NCBI GenBank assembly: GCA_900312665.1
Contig: ONZQ02000004.1
Span: forward strand, 998,244 to 1,062,243
Source of the DNA: Cephalotrichum gorgonifer
Taxonomy: Eukaryota; Ascomycota; Sordariomycetes; Microascales; Microascaceae
DNA length: 64,000 nucleotides
Reading direction: 5' to 3'
Positions within the stretch are counted from its first letter, which is position 1, and each line of letters opens with the position of its first letter. A program made the translations under genes and the position numbers. This document shows positions 1-11,482 of the stretch, piece after piece. The notes beneath the pieces were generated by a model. The model saw only the letters and a program-made list of their open reading frames with translations, was not told the DNA's origin and searched no databases.

Positions 1-1334
1 GGCAGCCGAGGGCAGGGAGAAGACGCGAATCAAACAACCACTGAACTGTTGAAGACGGGAGGGGAGCGGGATTACGGGTGTGCGGGCCCTGCAACCGGGC
101 AGAATGGGTTGAGGAGGCCCGTCGGTTTGTGCTAGAGGCTGCCGCTAGCCAGTTCATACGATCCACATAAATCTAGAATCCCCAGCGCCCTTACCCTAGC
201 TCCCAAAATGTGTTGCTAGCTTGCTGGATGCCTCCTTACTGGGTTCGCATCCTGTTTATCGTTTGCCTTATACATAGGTCCTGAGAGAACCTCCCTTACG
301 CGGTTTGGATAGCCTGGCCCCTTTCAATGAGATACCAAAGAAGACTATATACTATGGCATCTCACATTTCCAACAGTTGGCAGTGCTCGGGCCGGCCACA
401 AGCCCGGACGCCGCCGCCGGGATGTGGGGCTGACCCCTCCGAGCACACCGGAGCTCCAATCTTGGGAGCGAACAGAGGCAAAAGTGAGTGTTGGCCATCT
501 ATGAGCCAAAGATGCAATAAGCAGCGTTATTTGTACGCTCCAGTGCGACAACGTAGCAGAATGGGCTAAGAGCATTCGTTCCTCGCTCGCCAACTTCGGG
601 CAATCTAGTGGTATTCGTAATCGAGTCTTGACCAGCCGGAAACGGGGCCGAAAGACCGCCCGGGAATGGTTGGAACACGGAGGGAGGACAAGAAACTGGC
701 AGTTCACTATGACGCTTGGGTCAGTATGAGGTCCGAGCACCGCTCATTTGGTCACGAGGCGCGATATGCAAGCCTCATCGGCGAATTGCTAGGGAAATGA
801 TCGCTTCAACGGCGAATTGTCGGGGAAAGATCGCTTCAACCTATCTCCGCAGAGCCAATAGGAGACGAGTTCATTCATGCAAGGACATGCACGCCCTTTG
901 TAAATCCCTGCAAATGTGCAAGTCAGCTCAACCGGCTTTGACCTTCGTCGCAGGACTTCGTCACAGGACAAATGTCGCGGAATCACGGAACACGCAGAGG
1001 TGTAGGCAAAGTGCATATTTTACCCGCGAAGCAGTGATGATTCATCTCCACACCCCAGTGGAAAGACCTATAGTAGGGCTGTCCGAGCTCTGAGTTGTAT
1101 GAACTCTGGAAAACACGGCCGGGGTGGTTGACGTTTATAAAGGGATCAACGCCCCTCTTATTTCACACTAACTCCCACATCACTTATCTCTGCCTCCCGA
1201 CCTCCCGACGGTTTTTGGCCAATGTTATAAGTCCTTGAGCTACAGCCGATCCCTTGTAAGAGCACCTGTATCCTCGAGGCATCGAACGCCATCCGCCCTC
1301 AACTCGTCGCCGGTTCTTGCACGATTTCCCGACA
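1..1334. other. Gene-free left edge and bZIP promoter
   Basis: No reading frame here has recognisable protein similarity or coherent splice signals. The only structure I see is a two-unit tandem repeat at 780-840, listed separately. The last 200 bp are the likely promoter and 5' leader of the bZIP gene that starts at 1335. Confidence 0.5.
780..840. repeat. Tandem direct repeat, 2 x 30-31 bp
   Basis: Two adjacent units (780-810 and 811-840) both begin GGCGAATTG and end GATCGCTTCAAC, differing by a few substitutions and one indel in the middle. The repeat lies about 500 bp upstream of the bZIP gene. No function is evident. Confidence 0.8.
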
Positions 1335-2143
1335 ATGGAGCTCATAGAGGTGAGCACAAGACAAGAGCCTTGATCTAATACAACCCGTACTAACACAGCC
1401 AGTCTTCCGCGTCTGATTCCCGCGCCCGCATCCGGGACAACCAGCGCCGCTCTCGCCTACGCCACCGCGAGTTCGTGGATGATCTCCAGCGCAAAGTCCG
1501 CGAGTACGAAGCACAGGGGGTTCAGGCCACTCTAGACATGCAGCGTGCTGCCAGAGTCGTGGCACTCGAGAATTCCCGGCTGAGGAGTCTACTGTCTAGC
1601 AAGGGGGTATCGGACGAGGAGGTGGAGAGCTACCTTGCGTCGCCTACCGAGCCGCGCCCGACACGGAGGAAAGAGGGCAGGCTACCCGGTGGCAGCCTGG
1701 GGAGGAGATCGGAAACCCCAGATGATACTGCGCACAGTAGCGGACTGAATAGCCCGGCCAGCTCGAGCTGCACGCCGACGGATGCGGGTACTCTCATGTG
1801 CCTAAAGCGCCTTGTTAACGAGGATGGACCGCATCCCTTTAGTACCCTGGAACTCCAACCCGCGAATTCCACCGCCCGCCAGGACACTACGAACCCAGGG
1901 GCCCGACCGGCACATACCGACGCCACTGCAGTCCCACCGACCAATGCGCCGGCCATCTTACCTTCTCTTCACACCATGTCCCTTTCGCCTCACGAGATGT
2001 CGTGTAATACCGCAGCGCAGATAATCGCCCGCGCCCACAGCCATGGAGATGAGCGATTGGCACGGAGGAACCTTGGCTGCGCCGACTCTTCCAACTGCGT
2101 CATCCGGAACACACAGGTCCTTCAGATCCTGCAGGATTCATAA
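1335..2143 (+). CDS. bZIP transcription factor
   Basis: Predicted nuclear DNA-binding regulator of the fungal bZIP class, 251 aa. Exon 1 (1335-1349) encodes only MELIE; a 53-bp intron (GTGAGC donor, TACTAAC branch point) ends at 1402, and exon 2 runs 1403-2143. The basic region (about residues 11-30) carries the family signature NQRRSRLRHREF, followed by an amphipathic stretch with LQRKV, LDMQ and LENSRLRSLL consistent with a short leucine zipper. The C-terminal two thirds is Ser/Thr/Pro-rich and probably disordered. The ATG at 1335 was chosen because it gives an open frame into the complete basic region; without the intron the basic region would be cut. A perfect palindrome with CRE-like TGACGTC half-sites lies 77 bp after the stop. 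The target pathway cannot be read from the sequence. Confidence 0.85.
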
Positions 2144-3889
2144 CATCAGAGACAGAACCGAGGGACAAAAAACAGAAATGACGAGCGCCGATGCGTCGCT
2201 TAATACTTAAGGAGCTTACGACGTCAAATTTTTGACGTCGACTTGCGGCTATTAAAACCATATTGCATAGCCACTTCCGGACGCCATCGGAAGGGGCCCT
2301 TTATGGCGCCTTTTTGCGTGGCAGGATTCCGGATTTTCCGAACACGAACTCACGCCAAGGGTGTTTCGAATATCAAACCAAAGGCACCAGGGACCACCCC
2401 AAAGGAGACGGGGTGTGGATTGTATCGGAGTAGGGGTAGATTGAGGTAGAGTTGCTGATGGTGGTAGAGGACTGAAGAGCAAACGGAGATTGGGAGATGC
2501 CTAAACGATCAGCTCGAATTAGGATCCAGCTAGCCTGTAGCTGTAGATGCTGAGACAAATGGTCGCTGCGTTGTCGAAGGATGGTACGCCTCTGGCCCCC
2601 CAGGGTGAAGTATCAGTGGTGCGAATGAATGGTCAGTGTAACCTTCCTACGCGAGTACCTGGTTAGGGCCATGCCATACATTGGTACAGACTCTTCGGCT
2701 GCGTACACGGCCTCAAGGAGACATTTATTCTGCATATACTTGCCCCAAAGGCAAGAATATCATTCAGTTTGGAGTCAAATTGACAAAGCTTGGTGGTTTG
2801 GTGCAGCTGTCGAAAGTTTGATATGTGCTCGCTCGCTAGTGTTTTCTGTCAAACTAATAGACCCTGTAATACCTAGCTGTCGTCAATGATGCCTTACGGG
2901 TTGTGGTTCGGCAGAAGAGTCTTTGGGCAGGAGTAAGTCGGGAAGAAGAGAGCCACCTCCAGCATGTCACAAGAGCTCATTACATGAAGCTCCCGTAAGT
3001 ATGGAGCAGGGACACCGGAGCGGAATCCGGCGGACCAAGCAAGCGGGGAATCATATTGATGGACCATTTGGTGGGGGTGGAACAGAGCGGTCTTGCAGGT
3101 GGTGACAGCTGATTGGCACGTCGCGTGCCCCACGATATGGGCTGGCGCCTCAGCTCCTCGCCCGAAATATTATCCATGCAATTCATTCACTTCAGGGCGA
3201 CCGATTTCTTCGTGGACTGGCCTCCGGCTTGTCTCTGCCAGACTTTTTGACATGGTAAATTCGAGTACTTGAGTACCTAGAGTCGTATTCACTTCCTTCT
3301 GCATTCTATCGACCACATACCTCGACTCTTCCTCGACCCTCACGCCTTCTCTCGACGACTTTGGCCATGCCCGCATTCCAGTCTTCACAGACTTCGCCTC
3401 GTTTCTTCCTCTATCGAATCCCGGCATAGCACCTCGGCTCCCGTCGGACTCTGAGCCTGGGCACATAAAAGAACCTGGGCCAGCAGCCCGTCCGGCTGGT
3501 GCTATTTCCCTGCACCCCCGACGCGGGGTCGTAGCGGTAGGATTGGCAGCTGGTCCGGCTTCGTCGATGCTCAGGCTATATGAGATATCCCATGTCGACT
3601 TGACCAGCTTGCTCGGGCGTTCTACGTACTATTAACATTTCTCCCAACGATGCCTTCACACTCGCCCAAAATGTATGCAACCGCCATATACCCACTGCAA
3701 GGACATTTTTAACACTTCCGTAGGGACGTCAGACAACGTCAAGTCGCCACGCCACGGCCAGGCACGCTCCTGAGCAAACAAACCAAGTATGGGAAGCCTG
3801 GGCGTTTGGTAAGCCTCAGTCTATAACGTGAATGCCACTACGTGCATGCATAGGCGTACTGACTGGTTGAATAGAGGCGGCTGGACGGC
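2144..3889. other. Intergenic, bZIP to SUMO protease
   Basis: About 1.7 kb without a supportable gene. Apart from the CRE-like palindrome at 2220-2239 I see no repeat, tRNA or conserved frame. The right end should contain the promoter, and possibly a non-coding first exon, of the SUMO protease: GTAAGC at 3810 and a TAG acceptor near 3874 could bound a 5'UTR intron. Confidence 0.4.
2220..2239. repeat. Perfect inverted repeat with CRE-like half-sites
   Basis: Arms GACGTCAAA (2220-2228) and TTTGACGTC (2231-2239) are separated by TT. Each arm carries a TGACGTC-type bZIP/CREB half-site in opposite orientation. It sits just downstream of the bZIP gene, so it may be a bZIP binding site or a 3'-end hairpin. 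The palindrome is certain; the role is inference. Confidence 0.6.
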
Positions 3890-6800
3890 ATGAACGCACC
3901 AAAGAATACCCTCGACGACCGACCCGCCACGAGAGAGACTCGACCAACCGCCAGGACCTCATTTTCCAATAATGATACCGCATTTCCAGGAGGTGTAAAA
4001 CGGCATTTCAGTCCCACTAGGCATTCAGCCCGCGAGCAACCTCACAAACGTCTTCGGTCAAACACCACTCCGTCGCGTGACATTGTCCATCCTTCCCAGG
4101 ATGATGCGCACGACCTCGAATCCATAGCCACATCAACTACTTCGAACGGGAACACGCATTCACAGAAGAATGAGAATAAGCCGCATATACGGCAGGAGGA
4201 GTATCGAAAAGGGCAAGACGGCGTGTCTGCGAGGCCGAAGCGTATACGGAACCGGAGGCTACAAGCAGCCCAAGCGTGGGGGGGAAAGAATAGGGAGAGG
4301 CGGGACACTGAGAGATCTCAACACAGCCTGGAGCTCATAAAGTCCACGAGCCCGGACGAACTCCAAGTCTCTTCACCCCCGCCCATCCAGTCAGACCTCT
4401 TCCCACCCAAGGCCGCTGCGGTACCCAAGTCCTCCCGCCCTGTTCAGAAACGTCTGGTGGAAAGGATATCAGATGACGAACTCGCCTGTGAAGATAGAAG
4501 AGAGAGAGGCGGGAGAACGCCCCAGAAGCGCCTAGATGGCACCAACCGTCGGTCTACTCGGCCGCCCCTAAAGTTTGTTATACGGCGGGCAATATCTGGT
4601 CCGTCCGTTTTTGAACCCGAGACAGAGGTGGAGTTTGCTCAGAGAAGTGGCACGACTTCTTGGAACCCAGCAACGACAAGCGGGTCCCCCATCGGCTTCC
4701 CTTGGTTGCAACTTGACGTGGGACGTATCAATAGCATCACTCATGGACACAACAGCCAAGTCATCGTCATCCATCGACCCCGGATCGGGACCACCTCGCC
4801 GAAACTAATCGTTGAGTTTCAAGACGTGGAAACGGCGCGTCAGTTTATCCTCAAAATCAAGGATACGAGGCCCACTCTTAAATTTGTGGAAAAGGACAAG
4901 TAGGTACCGTATCACCTCTCCTGACCAACCTCCACGCTAACTAGATTGTCCAGAGACTTCTTGAAACGGGCTCTTGAGATGGACCTCGATGAGGCACAGA
5001 AAGGGACACCTGCCAAGCCGCCTGCGGAAAGCCTCGATTCACACCTGGCGGCCACTCTACGTCTTCCAGAGTCCTCACCTGAACCCGAAGTTACTCCAGG
5101 GGGTAAACAGAAACTACGCCTCATCGACCAGCTACGGTCCGGTGCCGGAAGAAACGCGACCTCGCAGCAGCCTTCTTCCCCGCCGTTAAAAGCGACAGGC
5201 ACCCCATGGACCCGCCGATCCACCAGGCGGAGCGCTCCGGTGGGCCGTCTTGACGAACGGTCCCCGTCCCTACCCAGGTGGTCGCTCAATAATACAGAAT
5301 GGGAGAAAGACTGGGACAGTGACCTTGTATACCCAAGTACGGGGAGAGACAGGGCAACTGTCCACAAAGACGACCTTCAACGGCTGGATGAAGGCGCGTT
5401 TCTCAACGACAACCTGATCTTCTGCTACCTTAGATATCTACAGGTTGAGACGGAGCGTGCACGACCGGAGATTTCAAAGAGGATCTACTTCATGAACACG
5501 TATTTCTTCGAAATTCTGGGGAAATCCAAGGGACCTTCCATCAACTACGAGGGAGTGAAGAGTTGGACGTCGAAAGTTGACATATTCTCATTCGATTATA
5601 TTGTTGTCCCTGTCAACGAGGATGCCCATTGGTATTTGGCCATCATATGCAATCCTCGAGCGCTTATTGAGCAGGATGATGACTCGGACGACGACGCGGT
5701 ATTTTTCGACGCCCGTCAAGAACCGGGCCCGATCGACTTGGTTTCTCCCAGAAAGACAAAGATAGGCGAAGATGACAAAAGGGGCGCAGTCCTCTCTCCT
5801 GATGGTGATCGTGCACACCGGAATGGATATTCCGGACCTGGACGTACGTCCGGTTCTAAGGATATTCGCATCATCACGCTAGACTCCCTTGGTGGTTCAC
5901 ACTCCAAAACCTGCCAGGTGCTTAGGAAGTACCTGGTAGAGGAGGCAAAGTTCCGAAAGAATCTTGACTCTGTGGGGTACACGACAAAGATAGGCCTGAC
6001 GGCAAAGAACATCCCTTCACAGGAAAATTTTTGTGATTGTGGTGTGTTTCTCCTGGGCTATGCCCAGCGTTTCCTCGAGGAACCCGACGGATTTGTTGCG
6101 ACGATACTGCAGAGAGGACGGCCAGAGTGGACCGTCAATCCGTCTCAACTACGGGGAGAGATTCGGGACACCATCCTTCGTTTACATAAACAGCATCGAG
6201 AGGAGCGGCCGACGCGCAAGAAGAAGAAGCGTAAGAGGGCGCAGCAAGATGAGCAAGAAACCCCGGCGACCGGGCCACCGGGTTCCCCTTCCCCTGCACC
6301 TCAAGACCAAGAAGCTTCCGCGCCTACTCAAGACGATGCCTCCAACAATGCCCAGCCCTCTGGCGATGCGACTACCCCGTTAACCACACCCGCCAGCGGA
6401 CAGACGACCCGAGAGATCTCGGTCGAGCTCGACACCGCCCGCACACCAGCCGAGGTGCGGATGAGTCCCCGTCCCGATCTTCGGGAAACATCCCCTAGGG
6501 AGGGGGGCGAGATGGGGTCACCGTCGCAAAGAGGCGATGCCCAAGACCTGCATGGTGCTGGAGCAAGTGATACCGCCGTTCCGGCCAAGGAAGAGGACGA
6601 AGCGGCGGGTGTCAAGCCATCGGTTGAACATGATGACGACGAACCAAGTTCATCCAATGTTACAACTTTGAGCCCCGACCCATCCTGTGTCCGGGCCCAG
6701 CCAGAACAAGCGGACGAGATTATTCACTCTCCATCGGCACACTCGCCTTCTAATGCGGAGAGATGCGAGACGCCGCAGCTACCTCCGGCGGCGCCGAGGT

Positions 6801-7168
6801 ATCCCATCAAGGTCTCCATCGAGGTACCTGGCGACGAACCTGAATTCATAAAGACGATTCCAGCAACACCAATGTCCCGTAGATCAGCGGCCGATGCCGT
6901 CCTGGATGGAAAGACCTCATCTAAGCGAAGTGTCAGGTTTGGTAGGGGTGAGAGCAATGACGGATCTCCGCGGGCGTCAAAGAGGTTGAAGGAGACCGGC
7001 ACGAAGAGCCACTTCTTCCCGGTGGATGAATCACGGACACAGGCGGTCTTCGTGCCGCACAGACGTGGCGGACCCGGTCGGGGCAAAAGGAAGGAAACGG
7101 TGAGTGGGTATGCCAAGAGGCAGGGACAGGAAAATAGCGACACCATCGACCTGACCGACCAGGATTGA
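3890..7168 (+). CDS. ULP2: Ulp2/SENP6-7-type SUMO protease
   Basis: Predicted cysteine protease of peptidase family C48 that removes or trims SUMO chains in the nucleus; 1074 aa. Exons 3890-4899 and 4954-7168; the 54-bp intron has a GTAGGT donor and CTAAC branch, and joins frames as EKDK/DFLKRA. The N-terminal third is basic and low complexity, then a folded segment (about 250-340) resembles the PH-like region seen in Ulp2 proteins. The protease core starts near the WEKDWDSDLVYP segment. The catalytic set is visible: His562 (in AHWYL), Asp647 (in TLDSLGG), Gln693 and Cys699 (in CDCGVF). An acidic insertion of about 70 residues between His and Asp is typical of Ulp2/SENP6-7 rather than Ulp1. 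The long C-terminal tail is Pro/Ser/Glu-rich and ends in an acidic, SIM-like IDLTD motif. The start is the first in-frame ATG after a possible upstream intron and is less certain than the core. Confidence 0.9.
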
Positions 7169-7762
7169 GCAGGGAGGATCAGCGGTGTTGTGTGACGGGG
7201 TGGAGTAATGACTTGCAGCAGAGACGAGAGGCAAGGGAATTGTCGATTCGCATTTAGACGGCGTTGGTACCGGGAGATACCATATTTCTCGTTGATTTTA
7301 CATGTGGGCGTGTTGTTTTCACATTGGGGCAGCTGGCGAGAGGGCGTGTAACATTCAGTTGCGGACGAATCGATGCGACGACATGCTTCGGAGTCGTCTT
7401 TCATAGCGATGGTTTCCATGCAACATCCCTTAGCCAGTAATGCATAGAGTACATGAATCGAAGACCCAATTCGTGGGCAAAAGAATGAAAGTCCTAGCTC
7501 AGATGCAATTCTGATGCAAAAGAAAGAATATGTCGCAAAAAAGGAGTTTAGTTTTTGAAGTTTCCGAGCGACGGGAGATGGTGCTAGATGATATCTACAT
7601 TGGCGTGTCGACGCAATCTTACACGACACACACGACTATTGCCCCCTTATCCACGCACGCAAGCGATGGCTTCGCTTTTCCCCCCCTCATACCCTCTCTA
7701 AACACCACAAAAACGTTCAAGAAGAAAGAAAAAACGCCATGGTCCTGATGCCAGCCGACGCC
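7169..7762. other. Convergent 3' region
   Basis: Space between the converging ends of the SUMO protease and Rrp9 genes. It should hold both 3'UTRs; no coding signal is seen. Confidence 0.6.
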
Positions 7763-9520
7763 TCACTCGGCGTCCTCCATGAGAGTGTCCTTACTGATGC
7801 CATTCGCCAGGCGCTGCACCCTTGGCACCTCGAAGACCACACCGCCATTCTTGCCCCCCTTCCCAATCCTCCACCGGCCTAGGCGCTGCTCCTTGCCCAC
7901 AGCAACGACGACGCACAGGCCGTCTGTCCCCTTTTCTCCACGCTCGAACACCGAGATGTCGTTGATTACGCCTTTTATACCCCACGCACCGCCGTCGCCG
8001 TCAACCTCTTCGTCCTCATCGGCATCGGCCTCCTGACCGAGGGATCCTAGGGGCTCGAGAAACTTCTTGTCCTCCGATAGCCGCCAGACCCGCACTTGGC
8101 CGTCCCAGCTCCCCGAGAGGATGAGGTCGGAGTAGGGGATCGTCCTCAGCGCGGTGATGTGCCTCGGCACCGGGACCGGCGCGGCCCTAGGGTCGGGGTT
8201 CACCTCTGCCGAGTACTGGGCCGGCGTCAGCGCGTCCTCGAGGCCGTGCGCGGCCGGCACGATGTGCTGGGGCTTCTTCTTCGTCGTGCTCCACAGCGAG
8301 ATGGACCCGTTGTCGCCGCCCGTCACGAAGAGCTCGTCGTCGATCATCGCCACGCGGTCCATGCTGCCCTCGTGGCGGAGCGCGACGGGGTCGATGCCCG
8401 CGGGCCGGTTCTTCTTGTCCGAGGCGCCGCCGCCGCGGAACACGAGCTGCGACTCCTCGGCGACTTTCCACAGGCGGGCCGTGCGGTCCCGGGACCCGAC
8501 GCTGACGCAGCGCTCCTGGGCGAGGGCGTCGATGTCGACGACGTCGTCCTGGTGGCCGAAGAGGGTCTCGACGTAGGCCATCTCGTCAAGGCTCCACACC
8601 TTGACCGTGCGGTCCTTGGAGCACGAGTATAGCTGGTTGGTCCCCCTGCGGAAGACGAGGCCCGTGACGGCGTCGCGGTGGTGCGTGAAGACGCGGATGG
8701 GGGAGAGGGTCTCGGCGTCGTAGATGATAAGGCGCCTGTCGGCGCCGCCCGTCGCGACGTACTTGCCGTCCGGAGAGGCGGCGACGCACAGGATCTCGTC
8801 GACGTGCCTCTTGTAGTCCTTGTCGTTCGTCTTGTGGCGGTTCCCCTTGATGTAGTTGTCGAGCTCGGGCTTCTTCCTGGGTGGCGCGGGGGCCTTCTTG
8901 GGTTTCCTCTTCTTGCTCTTGGGATACTGGTTCTCGGGCAGGTCTTGTATCCTCCACTTGTGCAGGTGCAGGTCCTTGCTCGCGGTGTATGCGTAGGGCT
9001 CCCTCGTAGCGACGGCCGTGATCGCCTTCGTATTCGACCTGAACTGGCAGTGTGTCGCCTTGTCGAACGCCAGCTCCGCGGTGAGGTTCCTGTAGACCTT
9101 CCCCTTCGTCTCCGCCACGTCCTCCTCTAGCCGCTCCGCGATCAGGTCCCGGTCGAGGTCCGCCGCGTCGAAGCCCGCCTCGTCGACCTGTTGCTTCACG
9201 TTCTCGAGATACCTCTCGGCGAGCCTCAGCCTCGCCTCGGCGGCCGTCTCGGCCTCCTCCTCGGACCCCGACGCCTCGGCGTCGCTCGCTATGCTCGAAG
9301 CCTGCTCATCCCTCTCGTCGTCGTCTGACTCGCTTCCCGATATCGACTCGTCCCGCTCGACACGCTTCTTCCGGGCCTGAGTGGTTGGCGGGGCATTCTT
9401 CCTCGAGGGCGCGGCCCTGCCGTTGGTCTTCGGCGCCGCGGGGCGCTTCTTCGGTGCCTCGGGGCCCGTCGGCCGTTTCCTCTTCTTCTGGGATCCTGGG
9501 ACTGTGAAGAAGGAGGACAT
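7763..9520 (-). CDS. RRP9: U3 snoRNP WD40 protein Rrp9/U3-55K
   Basis: Predicted nucleolar component of the U3 snoRNP needed for early 18S pre-rRNA processing; 585 aa, intronless. It begins MSSFFTVPGSQKKRKRP, followed by a basic then acidic Ser/Glu-rich N-terminus. The conserved linker with AERYLENVKQQ and YRNLTAELAFDKATHCQFRSN follows, then a WD40 propeller with repeats such as HVDEILCVAASPDGKYVATGGADRRLIIYD, the HRDAVTGLVFRRGTNQLYSCSKDRTVKVWSLDE repeat and an ILSGSWDGQVRVWRL repeat. The frame stays open 50 codons upstream, but the extra residues look like translated leader; I chose the ATG at 9520 because it starts the family-like N-terminus. It is transcribed away from the proteasome gene and shares a promoter of about 0.4 kb with it. 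Confidence 0.93.
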   Translation of the reverse strand: MSSFFTVPGSQKKRKRPTGPEAPKKRPAAPKTNGRAAPSRKNAPPTTQARKKRVERDESISGSESDDDERDEQASSIASDAEASGSEEEAETAAEARLRLAERYLENVKQQVDEAGFDAADLDRDLIAERLEEDVAETKGKVYRNLTAELAFDKATHCQFRSNTKAITAVATREPYAYTASKDLHLHKWRIQDLPENQYPKSKKRKPKKAPAPPRKKPELDNYIKGNRHKTNDKDYKRHVDEILCVAASPDGKYVATGGADRRLIIYDAETLSPIRVFTHHRDAVTGLVFRRGTNQLYSCSKDRTVKVWSLDEMAYVETLFGHQDDVVDIDALAQERCVSVGSRDRTARLWKVAEESQLVFRGGGASDKKNRPAGIDPVALRHEGSMDRVAMIDDELFVTGGDNGSISLWSTTKKKPQHIVPAAHGLEDALTPAQYSAEVNPDPRAAPVPVPRHITALRTIPYSDLILSGSWDGQVRVWRLSEDKKFLEPLGSLGQEADADEDEEVDGDGGAWGIKGVINDISVFERGEKGTDGLCVVVAVGKEQRLGRWRIGKGGKNGGVVFEVPRVQRLANGISKDTLMEDAE

Positions 9521-9935
9521 TGTGGCGGTCGGGTGGGTAGTGGGAGCAAAAATTGCACACGATCCGCCGGTTTGTCGTTGTACCCAGATAACTTTTTTTT
9601 TGGTCCCTGCTCGTTCTCTAAGTTCCCTCCTAACGAAAAAAAAAAAAAACGTTGCTGTAGCAAGGTCCACTTACAGCCAAAAGTTGGTGGGGCTATCTTA
9701 TCCAATGATAACGGACAGAGGGTGGTCCGTGCATAGTGGAGCGGTGGAGGACGGCACAATTCACCCAGGCGGCGGCAGGCGGGTCCAGGCTGAAGCTGGT
9801 CTGCGCGTCGTGATGCTCACTGTGGCCAAGCTCCCAAGCTCCCCATCAACCTCCAACCACCCCAAAACCCACCAGATCTCTCCATCCAGCCAAACCTACC
9901 ACTTCCCCTCACCACATAACCACATCACCGCAGTC
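9521..9935. promoter_or_regulatory. Shared promoter of RRP9 and PRE1, dA:dT tracts
   Basis: This 415-bp divergent intergenic region contains a run of 14 A (9636-9649) and a run of 9-10 T near 9592-9601. Poly(dA:dT) tracts are known nucleosome-excluding elements in fungal promoters. The region separates two constitutive growth genes, a ribosome-biogenesis factor and a proteasome subunit. I see no clear Rpn4-type PACE element. Confidence 0.5.
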
Positions 9936-10767
9936 ATGTAAGCTCTCTCTTTGGTATATGGCTCCTGGGCATAACTAACTGGGCGACGTAGGGAAATCCT
10001 CCTTGGCATTACCGGAAAGGACTTCACAATCATCGCGGCCTCGAAGGCGGCGATGAGGGGTCCGACGGTCCTGAAGGCCACCGACGACAAGACTCGGTCG
10101 CTCAACAAGCAGACGCTGATGGCGTTCTCTGGAGAATCGGGCGACACCGGTATGGGAACCCTTCGGACGACAGCTATATAGCTACCTCCCCTCTCCCTTC
10201 GGAATGTCGGAGCTAATGTGCATTCTCGCCAGTCCAATTCGCCGAGTACATCCAAGCAAACGCGCAGCTCTATTCTATGAGGAACGAGACCGACCTCTCG
10301 CCCTCGGCGATTGCCAACTTCGTCCGGGGCGAGCTTGCCTCGAGCTTGAGGTCACGCAAGCCCTACTACGTCAACCTGCTCCTCGGCGGCGTCGACCCCA
10401 TCACGAACAAGCCCAACCTTTACTGGATCGACTACTTGGCGGCGATGGCCCCCGTACCATACGCGGCCCACGGATACGCGCAGTACGTGCTACACTTTCC
10501 CATTCATCGAGAAGGAAGGAGGGCGGGGAGGGGAGAGGAGACACTTGCTAACATTGGACGCGTAGATACTACTGCCTTTCCATCCTCGACAAGCATCACC
10601 ATCCCGATATCACTCTGGGTCAGGGAATAAAGCTCCTGAACATGTGCACGGACGAGCTGAAGAGGCGACTACCGATCGATTTCAAGGGCATGACTGTCAA
10701 GGCTGTGACGAGAGATGGTATCCGGGATATCGAGTTTGACGATGACAAGGTTGTGAAGAGTGCGTAA
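9936..10767 (+). CDS. PRE1: 20S proteasome subunit beta-4 (Pre1/PSMB2)
   Basis: Structural beta subunit of the 20S proteasome core; 203 aa. Exons: 9936-9937, 9992-10149, 10233-10482, 10566-10767. The protein starts MEILLGITGKDFTIIAASKAA and carries the family segments DDKTRSLN, TVQFAEYIQANAQLYSMRN, VRGELASSLRSR, NLYWIDYL and PIDFKGMTVK. As in the family, there is no propeptide or catalytic N-terminal Thr, so this is a non-catalytic beta subunit. The start codon is split: AT lies before a GTAAGC intron and the G follows it. No intact ATG precedes the conserved N-terminus in frame, and all four exons join in phase with GTATGG and GTACGT donors. It is divergent from RRP9. Confidence 0.93.
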
Positions 10768-11482
10768 GGGGTTCGTTGAGGGGACCGGGAGGGGGACGAA
10801 TGAACTGTATTATTAACTCCATTTAGAGGATCGATCAGGCCTGGATGGCACGAGTTGGTCCTGGAATACTTGGCGCTTGCGATGAACTAAACTGTTCCTA
10901 CACCCGCCTTTGTTTTCTCTTGGGAGGAATAGTCGCGCCGTAGGAAGCACCATCCTTCTCGGGTAGGAGGATGGCCAGCAGGGGGACGTCGTAAATGCGT
11001 CCCCGCAAGATTGTGAAAGGTGGTTGTCTAATGAGCTGCAGAGCTCGATGCGCTGCGGAAAGATCTATATTATGCACCTGCCGCAGGCAGGCTACCGAAA
11101 CCCCTCGGAAACGGGCCCGAAGGTCCAGTAACCAGGACGGAATGACACCCCGGTCAGGCTCTCGACGTGCCGCTGTCCTTCCTTGGCCGGCGTTGAGGGC
11201 TAGATTGGCCTCCCTCAGCTAGGCTAGGCCTTATGTGGCCCGTCAATATTGCCCAGAATGTGACCAATGTCTATGACTCTTTGAGAAAAGTGAGCTTATA
11301 AGCGCCGAGTGTGTACAGGGGAGCATGCCTATTATACGTTTCAGCTACATCTCCCTCGCCCTCTATCTCCCTATATATTGTTTCGTGCACGCCGTTTGTG
11401 CGGAGACAAGATTCTCACGGAACTCACATGCTCCCTACATAGTTCTTCTCTCCAGAGCCGTCTTGATACTAGCTGCTTGAAC
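10768..11482. other. Intergenic, PRE1 to HET gene
   Basis: About 0.7 kb with no supportable gene; probably the PRE1 3'UTR and the HET gene promoter and leader. Confidence 0.5.

Noticed and set aside
8096..9130. Long plus-strand frames opposite RRP9
   Set aside because: GC-rich third positions of the real minus-strand gene keep antisense frames open; the translations are low-complexity and resemble no family.
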